A stretch of 64,000 bases of DNA from Labilithrix sp. (lineage in GTDB: Bacteria; Myxococcota_A; Polyangia; Polyangiales; Polyangiaceae): the NCBI GenBank assembly GCA_019637225.1, contig JAHBWC010000001.1, positions 124,001 through 188,000 on the forward strand, in the 5' to 3' direction. This document shows positions 22,983-30,617 of this stretch, one piece after another. A program made the position numbers and the translations under genes. Within the stretch, counting starts at the first letter, position 1. Each line of letters begins with the position of its first letter. Under the pieces are notes generated by a model. The model was not told where the DNA came from, ran no database searches, and saw nothing but the letters and a program-made list of their open reading frames with translations.

Positions 22983-24397
22983 GCGGGTCCCTTCTTTCTC
23001 GGACGGAAGAGCGTCGCGGCGATCGCGATCGCGACGACGACGAGGGCCGCGCCGGCGGCGAACGCGGCGCGGTACCCCCCCGCGAGCGCGTCGGCCGCGC
23101 CGGCGGCGGCGAGGCGATCGGTACGCGCGGCGGCGATCGCGCCGAGGCCGGTGAGGCCGAGCGCGCCGGCGATCTGCTGGGTGGTGTTGAGCAGCCCCGA
23201 CGCGAGACCGGCGTCGCGCGGGGCGACGCCCGACATCGCGAGCGTCATGGTCGTCGGGATCGCGAGGCCCGCGCCCGCGCCCAGGAGGAGCGTCACCGGC
23301 AGTACGCTCTCCGCGTACGTCGCGGTCGCGGGCATGCGCGCGAGCCACGCGAGGCCGGCGGCGAGGAGACTGAGGCTCGGGACGAGGACCGTGCGTGCCC
23401 CGAAGCGCGTGAGAAGGCGCGCGGAGAGGCCGAGTGAGAGCGCGGCGATCGCGATCGCCACGGGCGCGAGGGCGAGGCCGGTCTTCGTCGCGCCGTAGCC
23501 GAGGACGCGCTGGAGGAAGAGCGCGCCGAGGAACTGGAACCCGAACATCGCGCCGACCATTGCGCCGAAGACGAGGTTGCCGCCGGTGAGATCGCGCGAG
23601 CGGAAGACGCCGAGAGCGACGAGCGGATGCGCGGCGGTCGCCTGGCGGACGACGAACGCGACGAAGAGCACCGAGACGATCGCCAGGAGGCCCGTGACGC
23701 GCGGCGACGTCCACCCGAGCTCGCCGGACGCGATGATCGTGTAAACGGCCAGCATCGTCGTCGACATGACGAGGAGCGCACCGGCGACGTCCGCGCCGCC
23801 GTGCGACGCCTGTGGTCGATCGCGCGGGAGCACGCGGAGCGACGCGATCGCGGCGGCGATGCCGAACGGGACGTTGACGAAGAAGACCGCGCGCGGCCCG
23901 ACGGCGTCGGCAAGGAACCCGCCGCCGACGAGGCCTACGGTGCCGCCGATGGCCTGGACGAAGCTGTAGACGCCGATCGCCTTCGCCCGATCGCCCGGCT
24001 CGGGATGGATCGCGACGATCATCCCGAGGATGACCGACGTCATCATCGCGCCGCCGATCCCCTGGATGAAGCGGGCGGCGACGAGGATGTCCTTGTCGCC
24101 GGTGAGGCCGGCGAACATGGTCGCCGCGGTAAAGACCGCAAGGCCGGCGACATAGATGCGGCGCCGGCCGACGAGATCGCCGAGGCGACCGGCGAGGAGG
24201 AGGAAGCCGCCGAGCCCGATCAGGTACGCGTTCAAGACCCAAGCGAGGCCGCCCGCCGAGAAGCCGAGCTCACGCTGCAGAGGCGGCAGCGCCACGTTCA
24301 CGATGCTTCCATCGAGGACGGCCATGAGCGCGCCGGTGCACAAGACCGCCAGCGCGATCGTGCGGCCCGCGCCGGAGCGCGCGTGGTTCGTCGACAT
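22979..24397 (-). CDS. MFS drug-efflux transporter, DHA2 (EmrB/QacA) type
   Basis: The 472-residue protein has the 14-helix layout of DHA2 transporters. Motif D1-like LDGSIVNVALPPLQ is in helix 1, motif A GRLGDLVGRRR is between helices 2 and 3, and motif C-like GIGGAMMTSVILGMIVA and GPxxGG-type stretches are present. It should export toxic compounds by proton antiport across the inner membrane. ATG 24397 lies just downstream of a 42-bp palindrome. The stop overlaps the SDR start by four bases. MarR-controlled EmrB-type pumps are well known; the substrate here is unknown. Confidence 0.93.
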   Translation of the reverse strand: MSTNHARSGAGRTIALAVLCTGALMAVLDGSIVNVALPPLQRELGFSAGGLAWVLNAYLIGLGGFLLLAGRLGDLVGRRRIYVAGLAVFTAATMFAGLTGDKDILVAARFIQGIGGAMMTSVILGMIVAIHPEPGDRAKAIGVYSFVQAIGGTVGLVGGGFLADAVGPRAVFFVNVPFGIAAAIASLRVLPRDRPQASHGGADVAGALLVMSTTMLAVYTIIASGELGWTSPRVTGLLAIVSVLFVAFVVRQATAAHPLVALGVFRSRDLTGGNLVFGAMVGAMFGFQFLGALFLQRVLGYGATKTGLALAPVAIAIAALSLGLSARLLTRFGARTVLVPSLSLLAAGLAWLARMPATATYAESVLPVTLLLGAGAGLAIPTTMTLAMSGVAPRDAGLASGLLNTTQQIAGALGLTGLGAIAAARTDRLAAAGAADALAGGYRAAFAAGAALVVVAIAIAATLFRPRKKGPA

Positions 24398-24402
24398 GAT
24401 TG

Positions 24403-24444
24403 GACCGTAGCAGATCGTCTAGAACTAGACAATCTGCTACGGTC
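24403..24444. promoter_or_regulatory. 42-bp near-perfect palindrome: MarR operator for efflux operon
   Basis: GACCGTAGCAGAT (24403-24415) and ATCTGCTACGGTC (24432-24444) are exact complements, and inside them TCTAG-AA-CTAGA forms a second inverted repeat. It sits 6-47 bp upstream of the transporter ATG, so it overlaps the promoter. Half of it (GACAATCTGCTACG) recurs before the MarR gene. Confidence 0.75.
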
Positions 24445-24472
24445 TGATCTTGTGCCGGACGAGGCGGGCGGT

Positions 24473-24940
24473 CTAGGACGCGCGGAGCGGGCGCCGGACG
24501 GCTCGCTCCGGCTCGGCCGGGACCGCGAGGCGCCCGTTGACGAGCGTGACGAGGGCGTTGACGAAGGCTTCGCGCTGGCGCTGCGGAAGCGTCGAGAGGA
24601 TCTCGTCGTAGACTGCGGCGACGACGCGCTCCCCCTCGGCGACGACGCGCTTGCCCGCCTTCGTGACCGCGACGATGCGGGCACGTCGATCCGTCGGCGA
24701 CGGGCGGCGCTCGGCCAGCCCTGCCTTCTCGAGCTCGTCGAGCGTGACCACCATCGTCGTCTTGTCGAGCGCGGAGAGCTCGGCGAGCCGGATCTGCGTG
24801 CGGTCTCCGGGGAGGGCTTTGGACAGGACGCAGTAGTGACGGACCGAGATGCCGACCTTCGCGAGCGCGGCCGCGAGCTCCTTGTCGAACGCGTGGGCCG
24901 CCTGCTGGAGGAGGAGGATGAGATCGAGGCTCTCTGCCAT
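24473..24940 (-). CDS. MarR-family transcriptional repressor
   Basis: The 155-residue product from ATG 24940 is a typical MarR. The N-terminal dimer helix is LILLLQQAAHAFDKELAAAL, then VRHYCVLSKAL. The winged helix is IRLAELSALDKTTMVVTLDELEKAGL with the wing ERRPSPTDRRARIVAVTKAG, followed by C-terminal dimer helices. The DxRxxxxxLT-like wing motif is well kept. It lies just upstream of the efflux operon on the same strand, with its own promoter. The same sequence motif is found before both, so it probably represses both and releases them on binding a toxic ligand. Confidence 0.9.
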   Translation of the reverse strand: MAESLDLILLLQQAAHAFDKELAAALAKVGISVRHYCVLSKALPGDRTQIRLAELSALDKTTMVVTLDELEKAGLAERRPSPTDRRARIVAVTKAGKRVVAEGERVVAAVYDEILSTLPQRQREAFVNALVTLVNGRLAVPAEPERAVRRPLRAS

Positions 24941-24957
24941 CCTCGAAGCGTAGCACG

Positions 24958-24971
24958 GACAATCCGTTACG
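24958..24971. promoter_or_regulatory. Second copy of MarR operator motif
   Basis: GACAATCCGTTACG here matches 12 of 14 bases of GACAATCTGCTACG at 24428-24441. The surrounding CGTAGCACGGA-CAA-TCCGTTACG (24949-24971) is an imperfect inverted repeat. It lies 18 bp upstream of the MarR start, which suggests autoregulation. Confidence 0.65.
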
Positions 24972-25116
24972 AGATTATCCCGTGCCGACGCTTGTGCGCG
25001 TCCAAGCTCTCTTCTCGGGCGTCGCCGACGGGGCGGTGATCTCCACGCCGATGGCGCTGAGTCGGGCGCGCGATGGCCTTCGCGACGGCGCTGAGCCGCG
25101 GCCAAAGCAATGAGTG

Positions 25117-25147
25117 TTGACTAATTGATGAGTGGTTGCTAATTGAT
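25117..25147 (+). promoter_or_regulatory. Promoter with CTAATTGAT direct repeats
   Basis: TTGACT at 25117-25122 is a good -35 box and TAATTG at 25140-25145 a weak -10 at 17-bp spacing. CTAATTGAT occurs twice (25121-25129, 25139-25147), 18 bp apart. ATTGAT/ATCAAT elements are common in ArsR operators. Transcription would begin at about 25152, on or just before the GTG at 25153, so the message may be leaderless. Confidence 0.5.
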
Positions 25148-25152
25148 TGGTC

Positions 25153-25479
25153 GTGGCTGACGCAGATGTGAGCACCGTGATGCGCGCCCTCGCCGATCCG
25201 ACTCGGCGTGCCGTCTTCGAACGCGTCGTCGGTAGCGACGAGATCACCGTGGTGGAGCTCACGCGTGGAAGCGGCGTGACGCAGGGAGCGATCTCTCAGC
25301 ACCTCAAGGCGCTGAAGCAGGCCGGCCTCGTCACCGAGCGTCCAGAGGGGCGCAACGTCTACTACCGCGCGCAACCTCAAGGGCTCGCGCCACTCGCGGA
25401 CTGGATGAATCACTACGGCGCGTTCTGGCGCAAGCGCTTCGCCAATCTCAGGACCCTTCTCGAGGAAATCGATCCATGA
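25153..25479 (+). CDS. ArsR-family regulator of SRPBCC operon
   Basis: The 108-residue product has the ArsR hallmark start VSTVMRALADPTRRAVFERV, a recognition helix in GVTQGAISQHLKALKQAGLV, and a wing ending in GRNVYYRAQPQGLAPL. The C-terminal WMNHYGAFWRKRFANLRTLL is typical of regulators paired with AHSA1/SRPBCC genes. GTG 25153 is chosen because a TTG at 25147 falls inside an operator repeat. No good Shine-Dalgarno sequence is seen, in keeping with a leaderless start. Its TGA overlaps the next ATG. It likely represses its own operon through the AT-rich repeats upstream. Confidence 0.85.
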   Translation: MADADVSTVMRALADPTRRAVFERVVGSDEITVVELTRGSGVTQGAISQHLKALKQAGLVTERPEGRNVYYRAQPQGLAPLADWMNHYGAFWRKRFANLRTLLEEIDP

Positions 25480-25967
25480 ACGACATCGCCCCGAACGCCA
25501 CCACGCACGAGATCGTGGTCGACGAGGTGTTCCCGCACACGCCGGAGACGATCTGGAGAGCGCTCACCAACGGCGAGCTGATGGCGCGCTGGATCATGCC
25601 GCCCGCCGGCTTCGCGGCGGTCGAAGGCACGCGCTTCACCTTCCAGACGACGCCGGCGGGAGCGTGGGACGGAACGATCCGCTGCGAGGTGCTTCAGGTC
25701 GTGCCAAACGAGCGGCTCGCCTACGCGTGGAAAGGGGGGCACGAAAGCAACGTCGGTTACGGCTCACTGCTCGACACGGTGGTGACCTTCACGCTGACGA
25801 AGGTTCAAGACGGAACGCGCGTGCGTCTCGTGCACTCCGGCTTCGTGTTGCCCACGAACGACACGGCGTTCAAGAACATGAGCGGCGGCTGGCCGAAGGT
25901 CATGACCCGACTCGCCACGGCGGCCGGCGAGCTGCATGCACCAGCTGCGAGAGGAGAAGAGCGATGA
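25476..25967 (+). CDS. SRPBCC (AHSA1-like) ligand-binding protein
   Basis: This 163-residue START-like fold protein starts at ATG 25476 inside the ArsR stop. It begins HEIVVDEVFPHTPETIWRAL, then has ELMARWIMPPAGF and the strand CEVLQVVPNERLAYAWKGG, and ends with a long helix over the pocket (MSGGWPKVMTRLATAAGEL). Members bind hydrophobic ligands. Paired with an ArsR repressor they form a common regulatory module whose ligand is usually unknown. It is coupled at both ends by ATGA overlaps, so stoichiometry is probably controlled. Confidence 0.88.
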   Translation: MNDIAPNATTHEIVVDEVFPHTPETIWRALTNGELMARWIMPPAGFAAVEGTRFTFQTTPAGAWDGTIRCEVLQVVPNERLAYAWKGGHESNVGYGSLLDTVVTFTLTKVQDGTRVRLVHSGFVLPTNDTAFKNMSGGWPKVMTRLATAAGELHAPAARGEER

Positions 25968-26374
25968 GCAAAGCCTATGCGGGCGGCTGCGGGTGCGGAG
26001 CGCTCCGCTATGAAGTGAGCGCCGAACCCATGGCGATGAACGACTGCCAGTGCCGCCAGTGTCAGCGCGACAGCGGCACCGGCCACGGCTCCTATCTGAC
26101 CTTCCCACGCGCGGCGGCGCGCGTGACGGGCGAGATGAAGAGCTTCGACTTCATCGGAGACAGCGGCACCGTGAAGGCGCGCGCCTTCTGCCCGACGTGC
26201 GGAACGCCCGTCTTCATGTTGTTCCCGGCGATGCCCGATATCATCGTCGTGCGCGCGGGGACGCTCGACGAGCCTCAGCACTACCGGCCCGAGGTGGTCT
26301 TTTGGACCGCCGCCGGACACGCCTGGGATCGGCTCGATCCGGAGGTGCGGCGATTCGACAAGATGCCTGGCTGA
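25964..26374 (+). CDS. GFA-family (Gfa-like) zinc protein
   Basis: ATG 25964 overlaps the previous stop (ATGA). The 136-residue protein has the GFA pattern of zinc ligands: GGCGCGALRYEV, then NDCQCRQCQRDSG, then AFCPTCGTPVF. Such proteins were named after glutathione-dependent formaldehyde-activating enzyme. Most members, this one included, have unproven substrates. The operon context (ArsR, SRPBCC, GFA) suggests handling of a reactive or hydrophobic small molecule. Length and ligand spacing are normal. Confidence 0.88.
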   Translation: MSKAYAGGCGCGALRYEVSAEPMAMNDCQCRQCQRDSGTGHGSYLTFPRAAARVTGEMKSFDFIGDSGTVKARAFCPTCGTPVFMLFPAMPDIIVVRAGTLDEPQHYRPEVVFWTAAGHAWDRLDPEVRRFDKMPG

Positions 26375-26474
26375 GAGATCAGCCCTTGCTCGCATGTAGC
26401 CGGCCACACCGAAACGGAAGAACCGGACGCGTCCTCGGGGCGGCGCGTCAGCGCCGTCACGAGGTCGCTCTCGT

Positions 26475-26575
26475 TCACTCGTCGGTCTTCGGTTTGCGCC
26501 CCTTGCCGCGCTTGAGCGCCGCCTTGTGACGCCAGGAGTCGGCGTCGATGTCGATGACGTGGCAGTGCTGGGCGA
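26475..26575 (-). pseudogene. istB: IS21 istB C-terminal fragment
   Basis: On the - strand, IAQHCHVIDIDADSWRHKAA followed by a Lys/Arg-rich tail and TGA at 26475-26477 matches the C-terminus of IstB ATPases (LLHHCHVLDIDGxSWRxK type). Upstream, at about 26575, the match stops where the + strand IS4 transposase fragment begins. Only about 32 residues remain. It is a scar of an IS21-type element. Confidence 0.6.
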
Positions 26576-27159
26576 TCCGATTTCGCGGCGCGATCCTCGT
26601 CGAGCACGAAGGCGTGTCGAGGCCAGCCAAAGATTGGCTGTCGCCGAGCGGCCGGGCGACACGACTGGGAGGCGCCCGTGTAACGAAGGAGCGCACGGAG
26701 GTCGGCGCCGTGATCGCGGTGCGCGCGAAGGCCATGAAGGAAGCTTGGTTCCTGGCTACGAACCTCACGGAGAGGACGGCCGCGGAGGTGGTGAAGCTGT
26801 ACGCACGGCGCTTCACGATCGAGGAGACCTTTCGCGACGAGAAGGACCTCCGCTTCGGTATGGGCCTGCGCGCGACGCACATCCGCAACGCCGACCGGCG
26901 CGACCGGCTCTTGCTCTTGCTCGCCATCGCGCACGCCTTCCTCACCCTCATCGGCGCTGCGTCCGAGCGCTCCGGCATGGATGCCTGGCTCAAGGTGAAC
27001 ACCGTGAAGCGCCGCACGCACTCGCTCTTCCGCCAGGGCTCGCACTGGTACCGCTCGCTCCCGACCATGCGCGACGACTGGTTCCACAAGCTCATGTCCG
27101 CGCTCGCCGAGGTCCTCGACGAGCATCAAGCGCTCAAGACCATGCTCGGCTCGATCTGA
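26570..27159 (+). pseudogene. IS4-type transposase, C-terminal fragment (copy 1)
   Basis: The reading frame gives about 195 residues from IRFRGAILVEHEG to the stop at 27157-27159. The IS4-family YREK motif is present: YARRFTIEETFRDEKDLRFG, holding the Tyr, Arg, the catalytic Glu and the Lys. The N-terminal half with the two Asp residues is missing, so the enzyme is dead. The 5' boundary abuts an istB scar on the other strand. It is about two-thirds identical to the next fragment (copy 2), so these are different elements, not a duplication. Confidence 0.8.
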
Positions 27160-27164
27160 GGGGA

Positions 27165-27827
27165 TGCTTCAGCGCAGACCGCGCCTTCGGAGACCAGAAG
27201 CTCTACGCGTCTCTTGCGTCGCTTGGGTGGGATTACGTGCTTCGGTTTCGCGGCGCTATCGTCGTCGAAGACGAAGACGGAACTCGGAAGCCGGCCGAGG
27301 CATGGGTACCGAAGAGTGGTCGAGCGACGATGCTCCGTCCCGCGCTTGTCACGCACGACCGCGCTCCCGTCCCGGCCGTCGTCGTCAGGCACCAGGCGAA
27401 GATGAAGGAGGCCTGGTGCCTCGCGACCTCGCTCGCGGAGAAGAAGGCGTCCGAAATTGTCGCGCTCTACGGAAAGCGCTTCACGATCGAGGAAACCTTC
27501 CGCGACGCGAAGGACCTTCGCTTCGGGATGGGCCTGAGCGCGACGCACATTCGCGACGCCGGCCGTCGCGATCGCCTGCTGCTGCTCGCGGCCATCGCGC
27601 ACGCACTTCTCACGCTCCTCGGCGCGGCCAGCGAGAAGACCGGCATGGACGCCTACCTCAAGGTGAACACCGCGAAGAAGCGAACCCATTCGCTCTTCCG
27701 TCAGGGCGCCTACTGGTACGGCGCGATTCCGAACATGCGCGACGACTGGCTTCAGAATTTGATGAAGGCCTTCGACGAGATCGTCTCCGAGTACGCGATC
27801 TTCGGCGAGGTCTACGCCCTCATATGA
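27165..27827 (+). pseudogene. IS4-type transposase, C-terminal fragment (copy 2)
   Basis: Beginning near 27170 with FSADRAFGDQKLYASLASLG, this frame covers the region around the second Asp, the RFRGAIVVEDEDG strand, and the YGKRFTIEETFRDAKDLRFG YREK motif, to TGA 27825-27827. It starts some 30 residues earlier in the transposase than copy 1. Both copies end with the same 16-bp motif after the stop (TGAGGGGATGC, C or T, TCAG at 27157-27172 and 27825-27840), probably the element's end. Both are truncated at the front. Confidence 0.8.
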
Positions 27828-27828
27828 G

Positions 27829-28294
27829 GGGATGCCTCAGCCTTCAGACCGGTGCCGTCCGTCGCCATCCACGAGCCTGCCAGGAGCTGCTTCCAGTGCA
27901 GGCCGTCGATCGGCGCGAGGAGATCGGCAGCGCGTTCGACGAAGCCGACGAGCGTGCCCATCGCGAGCGGTACGCCTCGGTCGGCGAGATCCCTCCGAAT
28001 ACGGTCGAGAGGCGAGAGGAGCGCGAACTTGTCGTGCACGAACCACGCGAGCCACGCGCTCGTGAGCTTCGAGCGCTCGTAGGGCGCGGGCAGTGAGCGC
28101 GGCGTCGCGCGCGCGCCGCAGTCACGGCAGCGGTACGTCGTGCGGCGGACGACGCGGCGTCGCTGGTGCTCCTTCACGACGTGGAGCTTCTCGATCTGCT
28201 CGGTGAGCTTCTCGAGTTGCTGCGACAGCCGACCGTTCGAGGCGCGCAACTCGGCGTTCTCGCGGAGGAGCTTCTCGCCCTCGTCGTCGGTCAC
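27829..28294 (-). pseudogene. tnpC: IS66 TnpC, truncated and internally deleted
   Basis: From ATG 28294 the frame gives the N-terminal leucine-zipper-like coiled coil (LRENAELRASNGRLSQQLEK), then jumps to the zinc-binding TYRCRDCGARATPRSLP and the start of the transposase domain (SWMATDGTGLKA, first catalytic Asp). It then runs into the end of the IS4 fragment and stops at 27812. Roughly 60-100 residues between coiled coil and zinc motif and the last two-thirds are missing compared with full TnpC. It cannot be active. Confidence 0.75.
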
Positions 28295-28306
28295 GCCGTG
28301 ACGAGA

Positions 28307-28687
28307 TCATGCGCGGAGATCGGTGTCGAGCCCCTTTCGACTCGGTGGGTGTCGATACCATCCGCGCCGCGCCGCGGTGAAGTCGATCCCCGCGAGCAGC
28401 GAAGCGAAGGTCGCGCCGTCGATCGCGACCCGAGACGCGCTCTCATCGAAGATGGGCAGTTGAAAGCTCCCGGTCTCGAGACGCTTCGCGAGAACGCACC
28501 AGCCCGAGCCGTCGAACCAGATCGCCTTCGCGATGCGTCGCCGCCTGTTGAGGAAGAGGTAGAGGTGACCGTCCGTTGGATCGAGCCCGAGGTGGCGCAC
28601 CGCGCCCGCGAGCGCGTCGAACGAACCGCGCATATCGAGCGGCGCGACGACGACGAAGACGCGAACGGCCGGCGAGAGCGTCAGCAC
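28307..28687 (-). CDS. tnpB: IS66 accessory protein TnpB
   Basis: The 126-residue product from GTG 28687 has the IS66 Orf2 signature: VVVAPLDMRGSFDALAGAVR, DPTDGHLYLFLNRRRRIAK and IWFDGSGWCVLAKRLETGSF. It overlaps the end of tnpA by seven bases, the normal coupled arrangement. It seems complete, although the transposase gene downstream is broken. The exact role of TnpB in transposition is not known, but it is needed along with TnpA and TnpC. Confidence 0.88.
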   Translation of the reverse strand: MLTLSPAVRVFVVVAPLDMRGSFDALAGAVRHLGLDPTDGHLYLFLNRRRRIAKAIWFDGSGWCVLAKRLETGSFQLPIFDESASRVAIDGATFASLLAGIDFTAARRGWYRHPPSRKGLDTDLRA

Positions 28688-29013
28688 GCGCGGAGAACCT
28701 CGATGAGCCGCCGCAGCGTCCCGGCGTCGAAGTCGTCGCCGACCTCGAGCGCTGCCTCGCCGACGCGCACGAGGTATCGCCGCGCTTCGGGTGCCGTGCG
28801 CGACACGGGGACGAGCTCGACGAGCCGCGCCTTCCTCCTTGGCAGAGGGGTCGTCGTCCACCGTGCGAGGTTTCGCTTCCACGCATTCAGCGATCGGCCG
28901 TCGACGTGATGTCGCTTCGCCCACGCACGCAGCGTCTCGCCCGACCGAGCCACCGACGACAGGCACGCCCGCGCGTCCCTCTCATCCACGATCTTTCGCA
29001 ACGGCGACATCAC
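28681..29013 (-). CDS. tnpA: IS66 accessory protein TnpA
   Basis: The 110-residue product starts at ATG 29013 and has a helix-turn-helix-like N-terminus (SGETLRAWAKRHHVDGRSLN followed by AWKRNL) as in IS66 TnpA/OrfA. The C-terminus is alpha/beta (RYLVRVGEAALEVGDD, then LRRLIEVLRAC) as expected. It overlaps tnpB. The left end of the element should lie just upstream, before the frameshifted gene at 29072, but I cannot recognise a terminal inverted repeat. Confidence 0.85.
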   Translation of the reverse strand: MMSPLRKIVDERDARACLSSVARSGETLRAWAKRHHVDGRSLNAWKRNLARWTTTPLPRRKARLVELVPVSRTAPEARRYLVRVGEAALEVGDDFDAGTLRRLIEVLRAC

Positions 29014-29071
29014 TCACCTCCATGAACGGAGGCTCGGGGCCGATGCTTCGGGCGTCATCCCGGCGTCGCTG

Positions 29072-29372
29072 ATGGGTCACTTCATGCCGACGTGGGTGGC
29101 GTCGATCAACCGTCGCGACGCGGTCGCGGCCACGTTCCTGAGCCCGGGGACCTGGGAAGGCGAGCCGCGATCCGGTCGCTATCGGATCGTCTCCGTGCCC
29201 ATGAACGGGACAGCCGGCAGGGCTCGCCTACGTCAAGGGTGCCGACGGCCGCTACGTCCCCGTCTGCTTGACGGTGATGGACCTCGACGCCGAAGGGCGC
29301 GTCTTCGACATGACGGTCTTCGTCTTGCCGCAGTACTTCGATGCGTGGGGAGTGCCCGCGTCGCTCGAGTGA
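29072..29372 (+). pseudogene. C-terminal remnant of ECF sigma factor (SnoaL-like tail)
   Basis: The frame from 29072 encodes PGTWEGEPRSGRYRIVSVPM. After one inserted A near 29204, another frame continues AGLAYVKGADGRYVPVCL and MTVFVLPQYFDAWGVPASLE to TGA 29370-29372. The joined sequence resembles the SnoaL-like C-terminal domain of SigJ-type ECF sigma factors (...ANGQPA..Y....DG.Y......VLTL....I...T.F..P..F..FGLP). The sigma2 and sigma4 domains are absent, presumably lost when the IS66 element arrived. Confidence 0.6.
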
Positions 29373-29374
29373 CG

Positions 29375-30280
29375 CTATTCGGTGAACTCGACCTCGCCGC
29401 CACAAGGGAAGTCGATGCTCTCCGGCGCTTGGTCTCCGATCTGGATCCGGTGGCGACCGCAGCGGACGGCGACCTTGCGCGGTGAGGTGCCGACGACGCG
29501 CCCGTCGACGATGAGCTTTCGTCCAGGAGGCAGCTGCGTGCCGTCGAGGTAGGCCCGCGCCGCCGGGTCAATGCTCGCGGCAGGGGCCGCCCCGCCAGCG
29601 CCCACTCCTGGCTTCTTCGCAGCCGACGCGCTCGGCGGCGGCTCCGTGGTGTGCGTGGGAGGCGGAGCGGGAGTTGCGGTGAGCACCGGTTCGGGCGGTT
29701 GGGCGGTCTCCGGCGGAGCAACCTCCGTCTTCGCCGCCCTCGCCGACCGCGCAGCCACTTGCGACTGATAGGCGAACCCCCCGCCGCCGAGAGCGACCGC
29801 CACGAGCACGACCGCGATCACCTTGCCGCGCGACCGCGTCTTGAACGGCGGATCCTCCAGCGTGGAATCAGGCTTGGCGACGTCCTGCGGCTTGGCGCGC
29901 TCCACGTCATCGGCAGCGACGGGCACCTCCTCCATCGGTTCGGCGATCGCGATGGGCGGAGGCGGAGGCGGAGAGATCCGAGGGGGCGGAGCCGGGTCGG
30001 CGGAAGGCGTGCGTGCGGACGGCGGATCGTCCGGTAGCGCCTCTGCGCTGGGCGCGGGCTCGAGAGACTCCGTGACGTCTTCGAGCGCGCCCCAACCGGC
30101 GTCGATCTTGCTCGACGAGATCTTGCTGGCCGACGCAGGGAGGAACGGATTGGCCTCGACCGGTGGAGGCGCTTCTGGTCGCGGCGGCGCGCCCGGCACT
30201 GCTGGTTTCGTCCGCGGCGCTGCCGCTGGGATGTTCGTGCTGGCAGGCCGCTCCGGCTTGCCGTCGTCTCTCTGCGACAT
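29375..30280 (-). CDS. Pro-rich membrane protein with PEGA-like C-terminus
   Basis: ATG 30280 begins a 301-residue protein. About 160 residues are Pro/Ala/Glu-rich and probably disordered in the cytoplasm. A basic stretch (FKTRSRGK) and one membrane helix (VIAVVLVAVALGGGGFAY) follow. After a second Pro/Thr-rich linker comes a PEGA-like domain (GRKLIVDGRVVGTSPRKVAV) at the end. Proteins of this shape are frequent in myxobacteria, often with Ser/Thr kinases. The function is unknown. A further in-frame start at 30355 is less likely. The gap 30281-30617 holds nothing I can support. Confidence 0.7.
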   Translation of the reverse strand: MSQRDDGKPERPASTNIPAAAPRTKPAVPGAPPRPEAPPPVEANPFLPASASKISSSKIDAGWGALEDVTESLEPAPSAEALPDDPPSARTPSADPAPPPRISPPPPPPIAIAEPMEEVPVAADDVERAKPQDVAKPDSTLEDPPFKTRSRGKVIAVVLVAVALGGGGFAYQSQVAARSARAAKTEVAPPETAQPPEPVLTATPAPPPTHTTEPPPSASAAKKPGVGAGGAAPAASIDPAARAYLDGTQLPPGRKLIVDGRVVGTSPRKVAVRCGRHRIQIGDQAPESIDFPCGGEVEFTE

Positions 30281-30617
30281 GACTTGTCGAGCGAGCGTAG
30301 CGAACTCACCACCTCCGGTGAGTGTCAAAGTAGATGTCGCTTTCGTGAAGGACATCAGCTCGTCGAATCGGCGACGATCGTCTCCTGATCTCGTTTTGGT
30401 TGCGCGTCGCGCGCGGCCACGCGCGCGTTCGTAGGCACATGCGCGGTTGGGCGAGGACCTCGTACCCGCGCGTGCGTCCTCGATGGCAACCGACGTTCTC
30501 GGCGCGCGCGCCCCGATCCGAGCGATTTCGAGGCGCGAAGGCTCGTTTGCTGGTGGCGGTGTGGACGCGCCGAAGTCTTGCGAGATCGCGAATCAACGTG
30601 CCTGCGCCGCCCGGAGC

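Noticed and set aside
22236-24242. 668-codon frame joining SDR to upstream sequence
   Set aside because: Only the last 248 residues are the SDR; the front is out of frame with the MFS gene and is Arg/Pro-rich noise.
30281-30617. Small gene in the gap before the fructosamine kinase end
   Set aside because: Frames on both strands are Arg-rich with no bias or start signal.
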